Positions 18,680-29,253 of a stretch of DNA of 64,000 nucleotides are shown one piece after another. The DNA is from Brevibacillus reuszeri (lineage in GTDB: Bacteria; Bacillota; Bacilli; Brevibacillales; Brevibacillaceae), in the NCBI RefSeq assembly GCF_002897295.1, contig NZ_BEXF01000010.1:1-64000 (forward strand). Reading direction: 5' to 3'. A program made the translations under genes and the position numbers. The notes beneath the pieces are model-generated. The model was given only the letters and a program-made list of their open reading frames with translations, was not told the DNA's origin and did not search any database. Each line of letters starts with the position of its first letter. Position 1 is the stretch's first letter.

Positions 18680-18725
18680 AAAGGAAAGGAGTGGCACTCA
18701 TCCAACCAATGCGCCACCCCTTCTT
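18680..18725 (-). terminator. Hairpin between rsmB and rlmN
   Basis: The minus strand forms a 10-bp stem (GGGGTGGCGC/GTGCCACTCC with two G-U pairs, 13-base loop), then TTTCCTTTG, just after the rsmB stop. The T-run is interrupted, so it may be a partial terminator or processing site within the long operon. Confidence 0.55.
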
Positions 18726-18728
18726 TGC

Positions 18729-20075
18729 TTATTTTTTCCGTTTCAATCGCGCAATAAAGAAGCCGTCACTGTCAAAGTCATGGGGCAAAATTTGTATATA
18801 CGCTCCCGTTTCATCCACCTTGTCACGAACGGCTTGCGGTAGATCATCCCGAAGCGTATCATCCAGCATAAATTCCGGATGCTCAGCAATAAACCGACGA
18901 ATGATGTCCTGATTTTCTTTTGGCTCAATCGTACACGTGCTGTAAACCATTACGCCGCCTGGAGCCAGCATTGTGGAAAGACTCTTCAATAGCTCATATT
19001 GCAGCTGCGCGATTGCCCGAACATCCTCAGGTGTCTTGTTCCATTTCAGGTCCGGTTTGCGCCGGATGACCCCAAAGCCAGAGCATGGTGCATCCAGCAA
19101 AATTCGGTCAAATGTACCCAGTCCTTTTTCAGGCAAATCAAGCGCATCACTGACGATGGGCTCAATGATGGTAATTCCGAGTCTTTTCGCTGCACTCGCA
19201 ATCAAATCACGTTTGTGAGGGTGAACATCACTGGCGATGATTTGCCCCTGATTCCCCATCAACTCCGCTACATGAGTCGTTTTCCCACCTGGAGCCGCAC
19301 AAGCATCCAGAACCCTCATGCCTGGCTTTGGCGCGAGCGCTGGCGCTACCAGCATGGAGCTTTCATCCTGGATGGTAAAAAACCCGTCTTTAAACCAGCG
19401 CGTACCGGCTGCATGACCGCCTTCGATCAGCAAACCATCTGGGCTCAAAGCCGACTCGTTTACCGCTCCGCCTTCCTCTGCTAGCTGCGCCAAAAGCTCG
19501 TCCTTTTTGACTTTCAGTGCATTTACCCGAATCGAGCTGTGTGGCGTGCGATTGTTCGCTTCGCAGATAGCTTTTGTCGTCTCTTCCCCGTATTCCTTGA
19601 TCCACTGGCGAACCAGCCATTCTGGATGGGAAAATGCCACGGAGATACGTAGAGCAGCATTACCTTCAGGGATTCGATCCCATACGTCAGGTTGACGCAA
19701 AACGTTGCGCAACACACCATTTACCATCGACGCAATCCCTTGATGCCCACGTTTTTTCGCAATCTCTACAGCCTCGTGTACCGCCGCACGCTCAGGAATC
19801 CGATCCAAAAAGCGAATCTGATACAGACTCAGACGCAAAAGGTTGCGCACCCAAGCCTGTATCTTTTTCCCTCCGACAAAATGGGACAGCACGTGATCCA
19901 GCGTTAATTTGCGTTGGATCGTGCCGTACACCAGCTCTGTTACAAGCCCAACATCAGAAGCATTCAGCTCTGTGCGATCCAGAACACTCCGCAGCTCAAG
20001 ATTGCTGTAAGATTTATGCTCTTCTACCCTGTTCAGTACATCCAGGGCGATATCTCTTGCTCCCTTTTTTGCCAC
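18729..20075 (-). CDS. rsmB: 16S rRNA (cytosine-967-C5)-methyltransferase RsmB
   Basis: It methylates C967 of 16S rRNA with SAM. The 448-residue protein has an N-terminal NusB-like RNA-binding domain (about residues 1-145) and a Rossmann methyltransferase domain. The latter shows VLDACAAPGGKTTHVAEL, the first conserved cysteine in LLDAPCSGFGVIRR and the catalytic TC pair in YSTCTIEPKEN. The start is GTG at 20075, with GGAG eight bases upstream. It follows fmt by three bases, as in the conserved def-fmt-rsmB block. Confidence 0.95.
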   Translation of the reverse strand: MAKKGARDIALDVLNRVEEHKSYSNLELRSVLDRTELNASDVGLVTELVYGTIQRKLTLDHVLSHFVGGKKIQAWVRNLLRLSLYQIRFLDRIPERAAVHEAVEIAKKRGHQGIASMVNGVLRNVLRQPDVWDRIPEGNAALRISVAFSHPEWLVRQWIKEYGEETTKAICEANNRTPHSSIRVNALKVKKDELLAQLAEEGGAVNESALSPDGLLIEGGHAAGTRWFKDGFFTIQDESSMLVAPALAPKPGMRVLDACAAPGGKTTHVAELMGNQGQIIASDVHPHKRDLIASAAKRLGITIIEPIVSDALDLPEKGLGTFDRILLDAPCSGFGVIRRKPDLKWNKTPEDVRAIAQLQYELLKSLSTMLAPGGVMVYSTCTIEPKENQDIIRRFIAEHPEFMLDDTLRDDLPQAVRDKVDETGAYIQILPHDFDSDGFFIARLKRKK

Positions 20076-20078
20076 GGA

Positions 20079-21029
20079 CTATTCTCCTACCTTTGTGCCG
20101 ATTTCAATGTTTGCGCCCGCTCCACGCAAAAAATCGAGAGCACTCATACGTTTTTTTCCTTCTGGTTGCAATTCCGTAATTTTTACCGCACCGTCGCCGC
20201 AGGCTACGATCAAGCCATCCTCTTCTCTTGCAACGATGGTGCCTGGCTCGTTTTCTGCTGCCTGTCCTACTAGCTTTTCCACCCACCATAGTTTCCAGAC
20301 CTTGCCTTGGTACGATGTAAAAGCAACCGGCCAAGGATTCAAGCCGCGGACCTGGTTGTAAATTTGCTCGGCTGTGCGCGTCCAGTCAATGCGCTCGTCT
20401 GTGCGCTTGATATTGGGAGCAAATGTAGCTTCATCATGGTTTTGAGGCTGTGCCTCGATCGAACCTGCCAATAGCTGTGGAATCGTCTCCAACAAGAGTG
20501 CAGAGCCTGCAGCAGCCAGCTTGTCATGCAAAAGACCAACTGTATCCCGTTCCTCTATTGGAACGACGACCTTGGACAGCATGTCCCCCGCATCAAGAGC
20601 TTCCACCATGTACATGATGGTTACACCGGATTCCTTTTCGCCTTCTACGATCGATTTATGGATAGGAGCGCCTCCACGGTATTTCGGAAGCAAGGAAGCA
20701 TGGACGTTGATGCAGCCGTGCTTAGGTGCATCCAGCAAGCGCTTGGGCAGGATTTGTCCATAGGCTGCTGTCACGATTAAATCAGGAGAGAGTGCCAACA
20801 CTTCTTCCAGCGCCTCTTCCACTTTAATTTTTTCTGGCTGCAATACAGGCAGTCCATGACGCAAAGCCGCCTCCTTGACGGGGGGCGGCGTCAACACTTG
20901 CTTGCGTCCTACGGGACGATCTGGTTGGGTTACGACTCCGATCACATTGTAGCCAGCTTCCAGCAGGGCTTCCAGACTTGCTACCGCAAAATCAGGGGTT
21001 CCCATAAACAATATACGAGCATCTTTCAA
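20079..21029 (-). CDS. fmt: Methionyl-tRNA formyltransferase
   Basis: It formylates initiator Met-tRNA using 10-formyl-THF. The 316-residue enzyme has the N-terminal formyltransferase fold with [11 protein letters not shown], the catalytic Asn/His/Asp set within [18 protein letters not shown] and a C-terminal OB domain from about residue 205. The start is TTG at 21029, with AAGGGG ten bases upstream. It is five bases after def, the enzyme that later removes the formyl group. Confidence 0.97.
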   Translation of the reverse strand: MKDARILFMGTPDFAVASLEALLEAGYNVIGVVTQPDRPVGRKQVLTPPPVKEAALRHGLPVLQPEKIKVEEALEEVLALSPDLIVTAAYGQILPKRLLDAPKHGCINVHASLLPKYRGGAPIHKSIVEGEKESGVTIMYMVEALDAGDMLSKVVVPIEERDTVGLLHDKLAAAGSALLLETIPQLLAGSIEAQPQNHDEATFAPNIKRTDERIDWTRTAEQIYNQVRGLNPWPVAFTSYQGKVWKLWWVEKLVGQAAENEPGTIVAREEDGLIVACGDGAVKITELQPEGKKRMSALDFLRGAGANIEIGTKVGE

Positions 21030-21034
21030 ATGAT

Positions 21035-21511
21035 TTATTCCCCTTCCTCGTCCGGGCTGATTTGATACACTTTGTCAGCGACATCGATGAACAATACGCC
21101 GTTCAAGTGATCAATCTCGTGCTGGGAGCAACGGGACAGCAAATCATCTGCTTCCAATTCAATTTCATTCCCAAAGCGATCCTGTCCGCGCAGTTTAATC
21201 CACTTGTGGCGGCGTACATCCCCACGAAGTCCAGGGATGCTAAGGCAGCCTTCTGGATAATCGAATTGCTCGCCTTTGTGCTCCACGATCTCAGGATTTA
21301 CGATTTCGATAAGTCCCTCGCCACAATCCATCACGATTACGCGCTTGGAAATACCTACCTGTGGTGCAGCGAGGCCCACTCCATCTGCATCGTACATCGT
21401 ATCTGCCATATCATCGAGCAGCTTGTGCAGGTTAGAGTTGAACTTCGTTACAACCATCGCTTTTTCTCGCAGGATGGCGTCAGGATGTTTAACAATTGTG
21501 CGAATAGCCAT
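21035..21511 (-). CDS. def: Peptide deformylase
   Basis: It removes the N-formyl group from nascent proteins. The 158-residue protein has all three motifs: [18 protein letters not shown] with the metal-binding Cys, and QHEIDHLNG with two metal-binding His and the catalytic Glu. The start is set at 21511 ([11 protein letters not shown]) because GGAGG lies eleven bases upstream; the ATG at 21520 is only two bases from that site and the frame back to 21553 has none. The gene begins within 20 bases of the priA stop. Confidence 0.95.
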   Translation of the reverse strand: MAIRTIVKHPDAILREKAMVVTKFNSNLHKLLDDMADTMYDADGVGLAAPQVGISKRVIVMDCGEGLIEIVNPEIVEHKGEQFDYPEGCLSIPGLRGDVRRHKWIKLRGQDRFGNEIELEADDLLSRCSQHEIDHLNGVLFIDVADKVYQISPDEEGE

Positions 21512-21527
21512 GTGATTCATATCCTCC

Positions 21528-23963
21528 CTAAAGCAGTACATACGGATCAACATCTATGGTCATCAGTACCTTCTGCTGTTTGTTCCATTCTTCAAATGCA
21601 GCTGTTGCCTGAGAAAGCAATTCAGCCAAATGCGGTTCATCCCGATATTTTAGCATGATCTGAAAGCGAAATCTATCCTTCACACGAGCAATCGGCGATG
21701 CCACAGGTCCGAGCAGGATCGTCGTTTGCGCCAAACGCTGTCGCAAATAATCAGCCATCGTATGCGCACCACGAATGACAACCGGAACATCCTCATGGCT
21801 AAAGGTGATTAACACCAAACGGAAATAAGGCGGATACCCAGTGCGCCGGCGCTGCAGCATTTCATCGTGATAGAAGGCAGGATAGTCATGCTTGGTAGCA
21901 TGCATGATGCTGTAGTGCTCCGGAGTATAGGTCTGGATGACCACATCTCCTGCCAGTTCATGACGTCCCGCACGTCCGCCTACTTGCGTCAGCAGCTGAA
22001 ATGTTTTTTCTGCAGCCCGAAAATCCGGCAGATGCAAGGATGTATCAGCAGCAATAATACCAGCCAGCGTCACGCGTGGGAAATCAAGTCCTTTTGCAAT
22101 CATTTGCGTACCGAGCAGCACGTCACCCAGGCCCGAACGAAACTTATTCAGCAGCTCTTCATGCGAGCCCTTCCGAGAGGTTGTGTCGACATCCATCCGA
22201 ATGACGCGAATTCCTGGAAAAAGCTTCGCCAACTCCATCTCCACTTTTTGCGTTCCTGTACCAAAAAAGCGAATATGCTCGCTTTGACACTCAGGACAAT
22301 GAGCAGGCTGGGCAATCGTATACCCGCAATAATGACAACGCGCCGTATGATTCGTTTTATGATAGGTGAGCGAGATATCGCAATGTATGCAACGCATCGT
22401 GTACCCGCAGGAGCGGCACATCACAAACGTAGAAAAGCCGCGCCGATTGAGAAAAATCACCATCTGCTGTTCTTTTCGCAAGCGATCTTCAATCATTTCG
22501 TGAAGCTTGCGGCTGAACATCGAGCGATTCTGGGCTTGCAGCTCCTCTCGCATATCCACGACATGCACCTCTGGCATTGGTCGGTTCCCTACGCGGTCAG
22601 GCATCTGCAGTAGCGTGTATCTTCCTCGCGTCGCCAGGGCGTATGTCTCCAACGCAGGGGTTGCACTTCCCATCACTAGGACTGCGTCATTTTCCTTTGC
22701 TCGCCATATTGCCACTTCTCGTGCGTGATAACGCGGCGTTTCTTCTTGTTTATACGAGCTTTCGTGCTCTTCATCGATGACGATCAGACCGACATTTTGA
22801 AACGGGGCAAAAATAGCTGAACGTGCACCGACTACGACCTTTACTTGCTTGCGAATGATTTTACGCCATTCATCAAAGCGCTCACCAGAAGACAAGGCAC
22901 TATGCAAAACAGCTACATCTGCACCAAAACGGCCTTTGAACCGCTCCACCATCTGAGGCGTCAGCGAGATTTCCGGTACGAGAAAGATCGCCTCGCGTCC
23001 TTTTGCCAAGGTTTGCTCAATCGCCTCTAGATAGACCTCCGTCTTGCCGCTGCCAGTCACCCCATGGAGCAAATAAGAGGCGTAGGTATGGGATTGAATA
23101 GATTGCAAAATCGGTGCCAATACTTCTTGCTGCAACGGAGTGAACTCTGGCTTCGCTTTCTCAGAGAATCTCCTGTTGGCATACGGATCACGATACACCT
23201 CGACCTGCTCGATGGCGATCCAGCCTTTGGCTTCAAGACTTTTCAACGGGGAACGGCTGATCCCATGCTCATCTCGCATCATCTGCACAGAAAAGGCCTG
23301 CCCCTCATGCTCGGCAAAAAGCTGAAGGACCCGGCGCATTTGTTCAGCACGAGCAGGCAAAGAAGCAATCGCTTCCTCAAGCTGCGTCTTCTCCAGCAAG
23401 CATTTCACGAAGGACTGCTGCTTGCGAGTAATCCGGTCTGTCACCTGGTATTCCGTTGCCAAAAGACCGCTGTGAATCCAGCCGGGCACGAGCATATATT
23501 CATCCGGAAACTGCTTTTCTACCTCTGCAAGCGGCAGATGCCGTTTACGATGGAGCTCCCACAGCAGTCCTGACTTTCCGCAGGTCTCTTCGTCTAGTGC
23601 ATCGGTTGCCGTGAGCCACTTCTCCGATTTGCCTTTTAGTACGGCTGGAATCATGGCTTGAACCGCTGTGACCCATGGACATAAATATTGCTTAGACATC
23701 CATTCACTCATTTTCAGCAGTTCAGCAGTGAGTGGTGGCGTATCATCGAGCACCTGCTCCACATCTTTTAGGCGCGTGTTTTCTACCTGATCAACCGTTT
23801 GCTCCGAGATGCTGATTACATATCCCTGAAGCTTGCGTGGACCGAATGGAACAATAACTCGGCTCCCTACATGTATGATCGGGGTCAACCAGTCCGGAAC
23901 GCGATAGTCAAAGGGCCGATTCGTCCGATTAACTGGCACGTCCACAATGATTTGGGCGATCAT
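21528..23963 (-). CDS. priA: Primosomal replication-restart helicase PriA
   Basis: It reloads the replisome at rescued forks. The 811-residue protein has an N-terminal 3'-DNA-binding domain (FDYRVPDWL), Walker A GVTGSGKTEVYLEA near residue 300, the DEEHESSYKQ box, and a zinc-binding insertion with eight cysteines in CxxC pairs between about 510 and 555. The helicase C half reads GTQMIAKGLDFPRVTL. It overlaps coaBC by four bases (ATGA junction) and is followed by def. Confidence 0.97.
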   Translation of the reverse strand: MIAQIIVDVPVNRTNRPFDYRVPDWLTPIIHVGSRVIVPFGPRKLQGYVISISEQTVDQVENTRLKDVEQVLDDTPPLTAELLKMSEWMSKQYLCPWVTAVQAMIPAVLKGKSEKWLTATDALDEETCGKSGLLWELHRKRHLPLAEVEKQFPDEYMLVPGWIHSGLLATEYQVTDRITRKQQSFVKCLLEKTQLEEAIASLPARAEQMRRVLQLFAEHEGQAFSVQMMRDEHGISRSPLKSLEAKGWIAIEQVEVYRDPYANRRFSEKAKPEFTPLQQEVLAPILQSIQSHTYASYLLHGVTGSGKTEVYLEAIEQTLAKGREAIFLVPEISLTPQMVERFKGRFGADVAVLHSALSSGERFDEWRKIIRKQVKVVVGARSAIFAPFQNVGLIVIDEEHESSYKQEETPRYHAREVAIWRAKENDAVLVMGSATPALETYALATRGRYTLLQMPDRVGNRPMPEVHVVDMREELQAQNRSMFSRKLHEMIEDRLRKEQQMVIFLNRRGFSTFVMCRSCGYTMRCIHCDISLTYHKTNHTARCHYCGYTIAQPAHCPECQSEHIRFFGTGTQKVEMELAKLFPGIRVIRMDVDTTSRKGSHEELLNKFRSGLGDVLLGTQMIAKGLDFPRVTLAGIIAADTSLHLPDFRAAEKTFQLLTQVGGRAGRHELAGDVVIQTYTPEHYSIMHATKHDYPAFYHDEMLQRRRTGYPPYFRLVLITFSHEDVPVVIRGAHTMADYLRQRLAQTTILLGPVASPIARVKDRFRFQIMLKYRDEPHLAELLSQATAAFEEWNKQQKVLMTIDVDPYVLL

Positions 23964-25201
23964 GACAGCTCCGAGAGCGCACGCTGCGAAAGCTTCACTA
24001 AAACGGCATCCAAAATTTTCTCAGCCACAGCTCGCTTGCTTAGTTTATCCAGTGCCAATTGCTCCCCTGCGCGCGTCATAATCGTAACCACATTCGTATC
24101 GCTGCCCATGCCTGCACCCTCAGTCAGCACGTTGTTGGCTACGATCATATCGAGGTTCTTTCGCTCGATTTTAGACTGCGCGTGCTTTAAAACATCCTGC
24201 GTCTCGGCAGCAAACCCGACCACAAATTGTTTGGTTTTGTGCTCCCCGACCGTCTTTAAAATATCTGGCGCTTTATCCAGCTCTAAAACGAGTGGTCCGT
24301 CGCCTTTTTTCATTTTATGCTCTTGGACTGTTTTCGGACGATAATCCGATACTGCCGCAGATTTAATCACGATATCACTCTCAGGCAAATGCTGCATGAC
24401 AGCATCAAACATATCCTGTACAGATTCAACGGCAACGAACTCGACACCAGAAGGGCGTTCCAACGAGGTTGGACCACTGACGAGTGTTACTTTCGCTCCT
24501 CTATCCCGTGCAGCCTCTGCAATGGCATAGCCCATTTTGCCGGAAGCATGGTTTGTAATGTAGCGGATCGGATCGATTTTTTCACGTGTCGGACCGGCCG
24601 TTACCAAGACATGCTTGCCTGCCAAATCCTGCGTTTGCTCAGGCACTTGCTTTTTCTCGAAAAAGGCCGCAACCGCTTCGACAATTTCCTCTGGCTCCGC
24701 CAAGCGCCCTTTGCCAATCCACCCACATGCCAGCAGTCCTACACCAGGCTCGACGAACTGATAGCCATAGTCTGTAAGCTTGTCCATGTTGGCAGCTACA
24801 GCTGGGTGCCCATACATGTTTACATTCATGGCAGGAGCAACCATGACCGATGCTTTTGTCGCCAGGATTGTCGTCGTCAGCATGTCATCTGCAATTCCGT
24901 TCGCCATTTTCCCAATGATATTTGCTGTTGCCGGAGCGACCAACACGAGATCAGCTTTGTCTGCAAGCTCGATATGGCTGATCACATGCGGGTCCGGCTC
25001 GGTAAATGTATCTGTATACACAGGCAGATGCGATAAAGCCTGGAACGTCAGTGGCTGTATAAATTGCATGGCGCTTTGCGTCAAAATTACATGCACAAGA
25101 GCACCAGCCTGAGTCAGTTTGCTAGTGAGCGCTGCTGCCTTGTACGCAGCAATCCCCCCTGAAACCCCCAGTACGATTCGTTTTCCAGCTAGCGAGTGCA
25201 T
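23960..25201 (-). CDS. coaBC: Bifunctional phosphopantothenoylcysteine decarboxylase/phosphopantothenate-cysteine ligase
   Basis: It performs two consecutive steps of coenzyme A synthesis. The 413-residue protein has an N-terminal FMN-binding CoaC domain (LGVSGGIAAYKA; active-site PAMNVNMYGHP; a catalytic Cys region LLACGWIGKGRLAEPEEI). A C-terminal CoaB domain from about 190 starts VLVTAGPTREKIDPIR and includes NHASGKMG and KKGDGP. It lies just after the rpoZ terminator-like hairpin and overlaps priA by four bases. Confidence 0.96.
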   Translation of the reverse strand: MHSLAGKRIVLGVSGGIAAYKAAALTSKLTQAGALVHVILTQSAMQFIQPLTFQALSHLPVYTDTFTEPDPHVISHIELADKADLVLVAPATANIIGKMANGIADDMLTTTILATKASVMVAPAMNVNMYGHPAVAANMDKLTDYGYQFVEPGVGLLACGWIGKGRLAEPEEIVEAVAAFFEKKQVPEQTQDLAGKHVLVTAGPTREKIDPIRYITNHASGKMGYAIAEAARDRGAKVTLVSGPTSLERPSGVEFVAVESVQDMFDAVMQHLPESDIVIKSAAVSDYRPKTVQEHKMKKGDGPLVLELDKAPDILKTVGEHKTKQFVVGFAAETQDVLKHAQSKIERKNLDMIVANNVLTEGAGMGSDTNVVTIMTRAGEQLALDKLSKRAVAEKILDAVLVKLSQRALSELS

Positions 25202-25228
25202 CCTAAAACTCCCCTCTCTCCATATCGG

Positions 25229-25258
25229 AAAAAAACAACCTGCTTGGAGGTTGTTTTT
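25229..25258 (-). terminator. Hairpin between rpoZ and coaBC
   Basis: AAAACAACCT and AGGTTGTTTT pair across a six-base loop and are followed by TTTCC on the minus strand. It would end or attenuate transcription after rpoZ, before coaBC. Confidence 0.8.
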
Positions 25259-25270
25259 TGGTGGTAATCC

Positions 25271-25477
25271 TTATTTGCGTCCGTCTAGAAATTCGTGCAC
25301 GAGTTCATCGGAGATAAACTCTTCAAGGGCAAGCCCTACAAACTTTTTGGATTTTGGTCTCACTACCTGGATTTCACTATTCTCTCGCAGCTGTCTTGCT
25401 CTCTTGGATGCGAGTGTCACCAGGATGTATTTGCTTTCCGCTTTTTCTGTCAACTCATCAATAGATGGGTACAACAT
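25271..25477 (-). CDS. rpoZ: DNA-directed RNA polymerase subunit omega
   Basis: A 68-residue omega subunit that aids assembly of the beta-prime subunit. [20 protein letters not shown] and the ASKRARQL helix are characteristic. It begins three bases after the gmk stop, continuing the yicC-remA-gmk-rpoZ unit, and is followed by a terminator-like hairpin. Confidence 0.97.
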   Translation of the reverse strand: MLYPSIDELTEKAESKYILVTLASKRARQLRENSEIQVVRPKSKKFVGLALEEFISDELVHEFLDGRK

Positions 25478-25480
25478 AAT

Positions 25481-26101
25481 TTATTCAACCTCCTTCAGCC
25501 ATTTACGATACTTGTGAACCTGACGTTCTTTTTTCAAATGCTCCGCGGTGATAATCGCCTGAATGCGGTCACATGCTGATTCGATCACATCATTGACTAC
25601 GACGTAATCGTAATGATCCATCAGCTCAATCTCTGCACGCGCCACTTCCATGCGCTTGGCGATAACCTCTTCCGTCTCCGTTCCGCGGCCAATAATTCTG
25701 TTTTCCAGCTCGTGGAGGTCAGGCGGGGCAAGAAACAGGAATGTGCCTTGCGGAAAACTTTCCTTTACCTGCAATGCACCCTGAACTTCGATCTCTAGTA
25801 TAACATCTTTACCCTCATCCAGCATTTCATCCACAAATTGGCGAGGAGTTCCGTAAAAATTGCCTACATATTCAGCCCACTCTAACAGAGCGTCCTCCTC
25901 GATCATTTGTTGGAACTGTTCTTTTGATTTAAAAAAGTAGTTGACTCCCTCTACTTCTCCTGGACGTGGCGAACGCGTGGTTGCTGAAACAGAATACACA
26001 AGATCAGGCATTTTTTCTCGAAGCGCCTTGCATACCGTTCCTTTGCCCACTCCTGCAGGTCCGGAAAGAACTAAAAGAAGACCACGATCAACCATGCTCA
26101 T
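25481..26101 (-). CDS. gmk: Guanylate kinase
   Basis: It phosphorylates GMP to GDP. The 206-residue enzyme shows the P-loop [12 protein letters not shown] near residue 13, [19 protein letters not shown] for GMP binding, and [12 protein letters not shown]. The start at 26101 has AGGAG eight bases upstream and leaves a 16-base gap to remA; the longer frame to 26137 would overlap remA and lacks a ribosome site. Confidence 0.96.
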   Translation of the reverse strand: MSMVDRGLLLVLSGPAGVGKGTVCKALREKMPDLVYSVSATTRSPRPGEVEGVNYFFKSKEQFQQMIEEDALLEWAEYVGNFYGTPRQFVDEMLDEGKDVILEIEVQGALQVKESFPQGTFLFLAPPDLHELENRIIGRGTETEEVIAKRMEVARAEIELMDHYDYVVVNDVIESACDRIQAIITAEHLKKERQVHKYRKWLKEVE

Positions 26102-26117
26102 TATGTACACTCCTACT

Positions 26118-26378
26118 TTATTCGTCCGATTCGTCATCCTTCGTAGTCAGACGCTGTGCTACCGTCTCCGGTTGTACTGCCGACAAAATGACGTGATCGC
26201 TATCTGTAATAATAACGGCCCGTGTCCGTCTCCCGTAGGTTGCGTCAACTAGCATGTTACGGTCACGCGCTTCCTGAATAATCCGTTTGATAGGAGCTGA
26301 CTCCGGACTTACAATAGAAATAATGCGGTTGGCATTTACAATATTGCCAAATCCGATATTGATTAGCTTGATTGCCAT
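26118..26378 (-). CDS. remA: Extracellular matrix regulator RemA (DUF370)
   Basis: RemA is a DNA-binding activator of biofilm matrix and osmoprotection genes in B. subtilis. The 86-residue product matches it almost residue for residue ([47 protein letters not shown]). The start at 26378 is chosen to match the family N-terminus; an ATG five codons earlier (26393) is also open. Its place between yicC and gmk is the conserved one. Confidence 0.95.
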   Translation of the reverse strand: MAIKLINIGFGNIVNANRIISIVSPESAPIKRIIQEARDRNMLVDATYGRRTRAVIITDSDHVILSAVQPETVAQRLTTKDDESDE

Positions 26379-26402
26379 GACGGCCCAGCCCATCCTTTCA
26401 TC

Positions 26403-27287
26403 CTACTCAACGTTCTGTACTTGCTCTTTCATCTTCTCCAGCTCACTTTTGATCTCAACTGCCAAATGCTGGATGCGCAAATGATTCGCCTTAGATGCGA
26501 TTGTATTTGCCTCCCGATTCATTTCCTGCAACAAAAAATCCAGTTTTCTCCCGACCGCCTCGTCTTTTTCAAGCTGTTCCATGAACTGATGACAATGGCT
26601 TTCTAAGCGGGTAATTTCTTCGCTGATATCACTTTTGTCTGCGAAAAAGGCTACCTCTTGCGCTATGCGCCCTATGTCCAATTCAAAAGGAGCCTGGCCA
26701 GCCCAGTCATTCAAGCGTTGATGCAGGCGGCTGTGGTACTCCTCTACACCGAGTGGAGCCAGTGCTTGAATTTCCCGGTTCCACACACGCACTTGTTCAA
26801 GACGTTTTGTCAGGTCGGCATAAAGCTGTTTTCCCTCTGCCATTTTCATGGAGAGCAAATCTTGTGCTGCTGCCTGGACTTGGGAAAGCAACCAATCGAT
26901 TATTTCATCGCCATTTGCTTCTTCTAATTCCTTGGTATGTAACACTCCTGGGAAGAGTAACACGTCCCTGGCTGTCAGGACTGTTTCCAGCGAAAATCGC
27001 TGGTCGATTTCACGCGTCAGCGAAACAAACTGCTCTGCCACATCCCAATTTATGGCAGCGGCTGAAGTGGCTTGAATCGCTTCCAAAGAAACGGTTACTT
27101 CGAGACGACCCCGCCTGACAAACTGGGCGACCAGCTTGCGTATAGGGTCCTCCAGCATACTCCAGGCTTTTGGGAGGCGAACAAGGATCTCGGTAAACCG
27201 ATGATTAACAGCCCGAATCTCGACTGTCAATCGTGTGGAGCCTTTTACTTCATCTATTCTTCCATAACCTGTCATGCTTCGAATCAC
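26403..27287 (-). CDS. YicC/YloC-family endoribonuclease
   Basis: A 294-residue YicC-family protein; relatives in E. coli and B. subtilis are RNases implicated in small-RNA and mRNA turnover. The N-terminus IRSMTGYGR, the central AVNHRF and the C-terminal block FLLQEMNREANTIASKA with its acidic/Asn residues are family hallmarks. The start is GTG at 27287, which gives the normal family N-terminus. It is the first gene of the yicC-remA-gmk-rpoZ unit and divergent from rqcH. Confidence 0.93.
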   Translation of the reverse strand: MIRSMTGYGRIDEVKGSTRLTVEIRAVNHRFTEILVRLPKAWSMLEDPIRKLVAQFVRRGRLEVTVSLEAIQATSAAAINWDVAEQFVSLTREIDQRFSLETVLTARDVLLFPGVLHTKELEEANGDEIIDWLLSQVQAAAQDLLSMKMAEGKQLYADLTKRLEQVRVWNREIQALAPLGVEEYHSRLHQRLNDWAGQAPFELDIGRIAQEVAFFADKSDISEEITRLESHCHQFMEQLEKDEAVGRKLDFLLQEMNREANTIASKANHLRIQHLAVEIKSELEKMKEQVQNVE

Positions 27288-27477
27288 AATTTTTCACTTC
27301 CACAGGCGTAAAATCGTTAATTAATTATAGGAGACAAGTCTTGGCAGTGTCAACCGAAGCCGTATCCTGACAACAAGATTCCTCCTTGCTTATGCTTTGT
27401 GCTACACTGTGACTGGCAACGCTTCTGATATTATTTCGCTTTTCGATGTATTCTTCTTTAGATTGAGGTGACCTATT

Positions 27478-29217
27478 GTGGCTTTTGATGGCGTAGTAAC
27501 CCGTGCTGTAGCCCGGGAGTTACATAAGCTGGTGGGTGGACGAATTTCCAAAATCCATCAACCCCACCACAGTGATATTGTCATGCAAGTACGAACACAA
27601 GGAGAAACAGTGAAATTGCTGCTCTCCGCAAATCCTACCTACCCTCGTCTCCACATCACAACAGAGGAGTTCTCCAATCCGTTGGAAGCACCGATGTTTT
27701 GCATGCTGCTGCGAAAGCATTGTGAAGGTGGAATGATTGAATCGATTTCACAAGTGGATATGGAGAGAATTATCCATATCGATGTGCGTACGCGGGATGA
27801 GCTCGGTGATACAGCAGTCAGACGTATTATTATGGAAATCATGGGAAAGCACAGCAACATTATATTAATTGACCCTGCGACTGGAATCATTTTGGATAGT
27901 GCCATGCATGTCACGCTTGCCATTAGCCAGTATCGACAAGTAACACCAGGGCGTCCCTATATATCTCCTCCCAGCCAGGACAAAAATGATCCACTTGCTG
28001 CGAGTCAGCAGGATTTCATTTCCTCGATTGATTGGAACAGTGGCCGATTGGACAAGCAGATCGTCGATGCCTATACGGGGATCAGCCCTCTCCTCGCCAA
28101 AGAAATTCTTCATCGTGCCGGTCTGGCCAATCGTGAGACGCTGTGGGCGGCCTTTTCAGAGATCATGGATGCATTCAAACAGCATGTTTATGTACCGAAC
28201 ATCGTTGAAACGAAGGACAAGTCTTACTTTCATGTCGTGGAGCTGACCCATCTTCAAGCAGAGTCCACCACGCCTTTCCCAACCACGCAAGCACTACTCC
28301 AGGCCTACTATGGAGGAAAAGCGCTGCGCGATACAGTCAAGCAGCGAGCGCATGACCTGATCCGTTTTGTCACTGGAGAACGGAACAAAAATGAGAAAAA
28401 GATTGAAAAACTGGAACAAACGCTACAATACGCGCATGACGCCGAATTATTTCGCCTGTATGGTGAGCTGATTACAGCAAATATGCATCAGATGAAGCGA
28501 GGCGACAAAGAGCTTGTGACGGTCAACTGGTATGACGAGGCAGGCGGAACCTTAACTATTCCGCTAGATCCATTAAAGACACCGTCGGAAAATCTTCAGT
28601 CATACTACAAGCGTTACAACAAAGCTAAAAACAGTCTACAAGTCGTTGGTGAACAAATTGAGCAGGCGAAAATGGAGATTTTGTATTTGGATGGCTTACT
28701 GGTTCAGCTCGCTCACGCCAGCCTAAAAGAAGCCGAAGAAATTCGCGAAGAGCTGGTCGAGCAAGGATATGTACGAGACCGTAAAAAACGCGGTCCGCGC
28801 AAGAAAAAAGAGACCCGACCAGAGCTGGAGGTTTATTTTTCAACCGATGGTACCGAAATCCTCGTCGGAAAAAATAACAAGCAGAATGAGTATCTAACCA
28901 ACAAGCTTGCTTCCGCTCACGATACATGGCTCCATACAAAGGATATTCCCGGGTCACATGTCGTCATTCGTGCCCGAGAGTTTACCGATGAAACTTTGCT
29001 CGAAGCAGCTACGCTCGCTGCTTACTTCAGTCGTGCCAAACAAGGAAGTCAGATTCCTGTCGACTACACGCTGATCAAGCATGTAAAAAAACCAAGTGGT
29101 GCAAAGCCCGGTTATGTTATATATGAGCAGCAGCGCACACTGTTTGTCACTCCTGAGGAAGGTCTGATTCGCCAGTTGAAAATGAATACACCATCCACGC
29201 ATAGTGAAACTACCTAA
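27478..29217 (+). CDS. rqcH: Rqc2-type ribosome quality-control protein RqcH (FbpA/YloA)
   Basis: RqcH binds 50S subunits that carry stalled nascent chains and recruits tRNA-Ala to add alanine tails that mark them for ClpXP. The 579-residue protein has the NFACT-N domain (AFDGVVTRAVARELHKLVGG), two HhH/coiled-coil segments (about residues 280-440), and the NFACT-R domain with NEYLTNKLASAHDTWLHTKD and PGSHVVIR. Older annotations call it fibronectin-binding protein. The start is GTG at 27478, after GAGGTGACC. It is divergent from yicC, as in B. subtilis yloC/yloA. Confidence 0.95.
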   Translation: MAFDGVVTRAVARELHKLVGGRISKIHQPHHSDIVMQVRTQGETVKLLLSANPTYPRLHITTEEFSNPLEAPMFCMLLRKHCEGGMIESISQVDMERIIHIDVRTRDELGDTAVRRIIMEIMGKHSNIILIDPATGIILDSAMHVTLAISQYRQVTPGRPYISPPSQDKNDPLAASQQDFISSIDWNSGRLDKQIVDAYTGISPLLAKEILHRAGLANRETLWAAFSEIMDAFKQHVYVPNIVETKDKSYFHVVELTHLQAESTTPFPTTQALLQAYYGGKALRDTVKQRAHDLIRFVTGERNKNEKKIEKLEQTLQYAHDAELFRLYGELITANMHQMKRGDKELVTVNWYDEAGGTLTIPLDPLKTPSENLQSYYKRYNKAKNSLQVVGEQIEQAKMEILYLDGLLVQLAHASLKEAEEIREELVEQGYVRDRKKRGPRKKKETRPELEVYFSTDGTEILVGKNNKQNEYLTNKLASAHDTWLHTKDIPGSHVVIRAREFTDETLLEAATLAAYFSRAKQGSQIPVDYTLIKHVKKPSGAKPGYVIYEQQRTLFVTPEEGLIRQLKMNTPSTHSETT

Positions 29218-29253
29218 GTTCATACTAAGAGCATGAAAGGGGGTGTCCGTTCC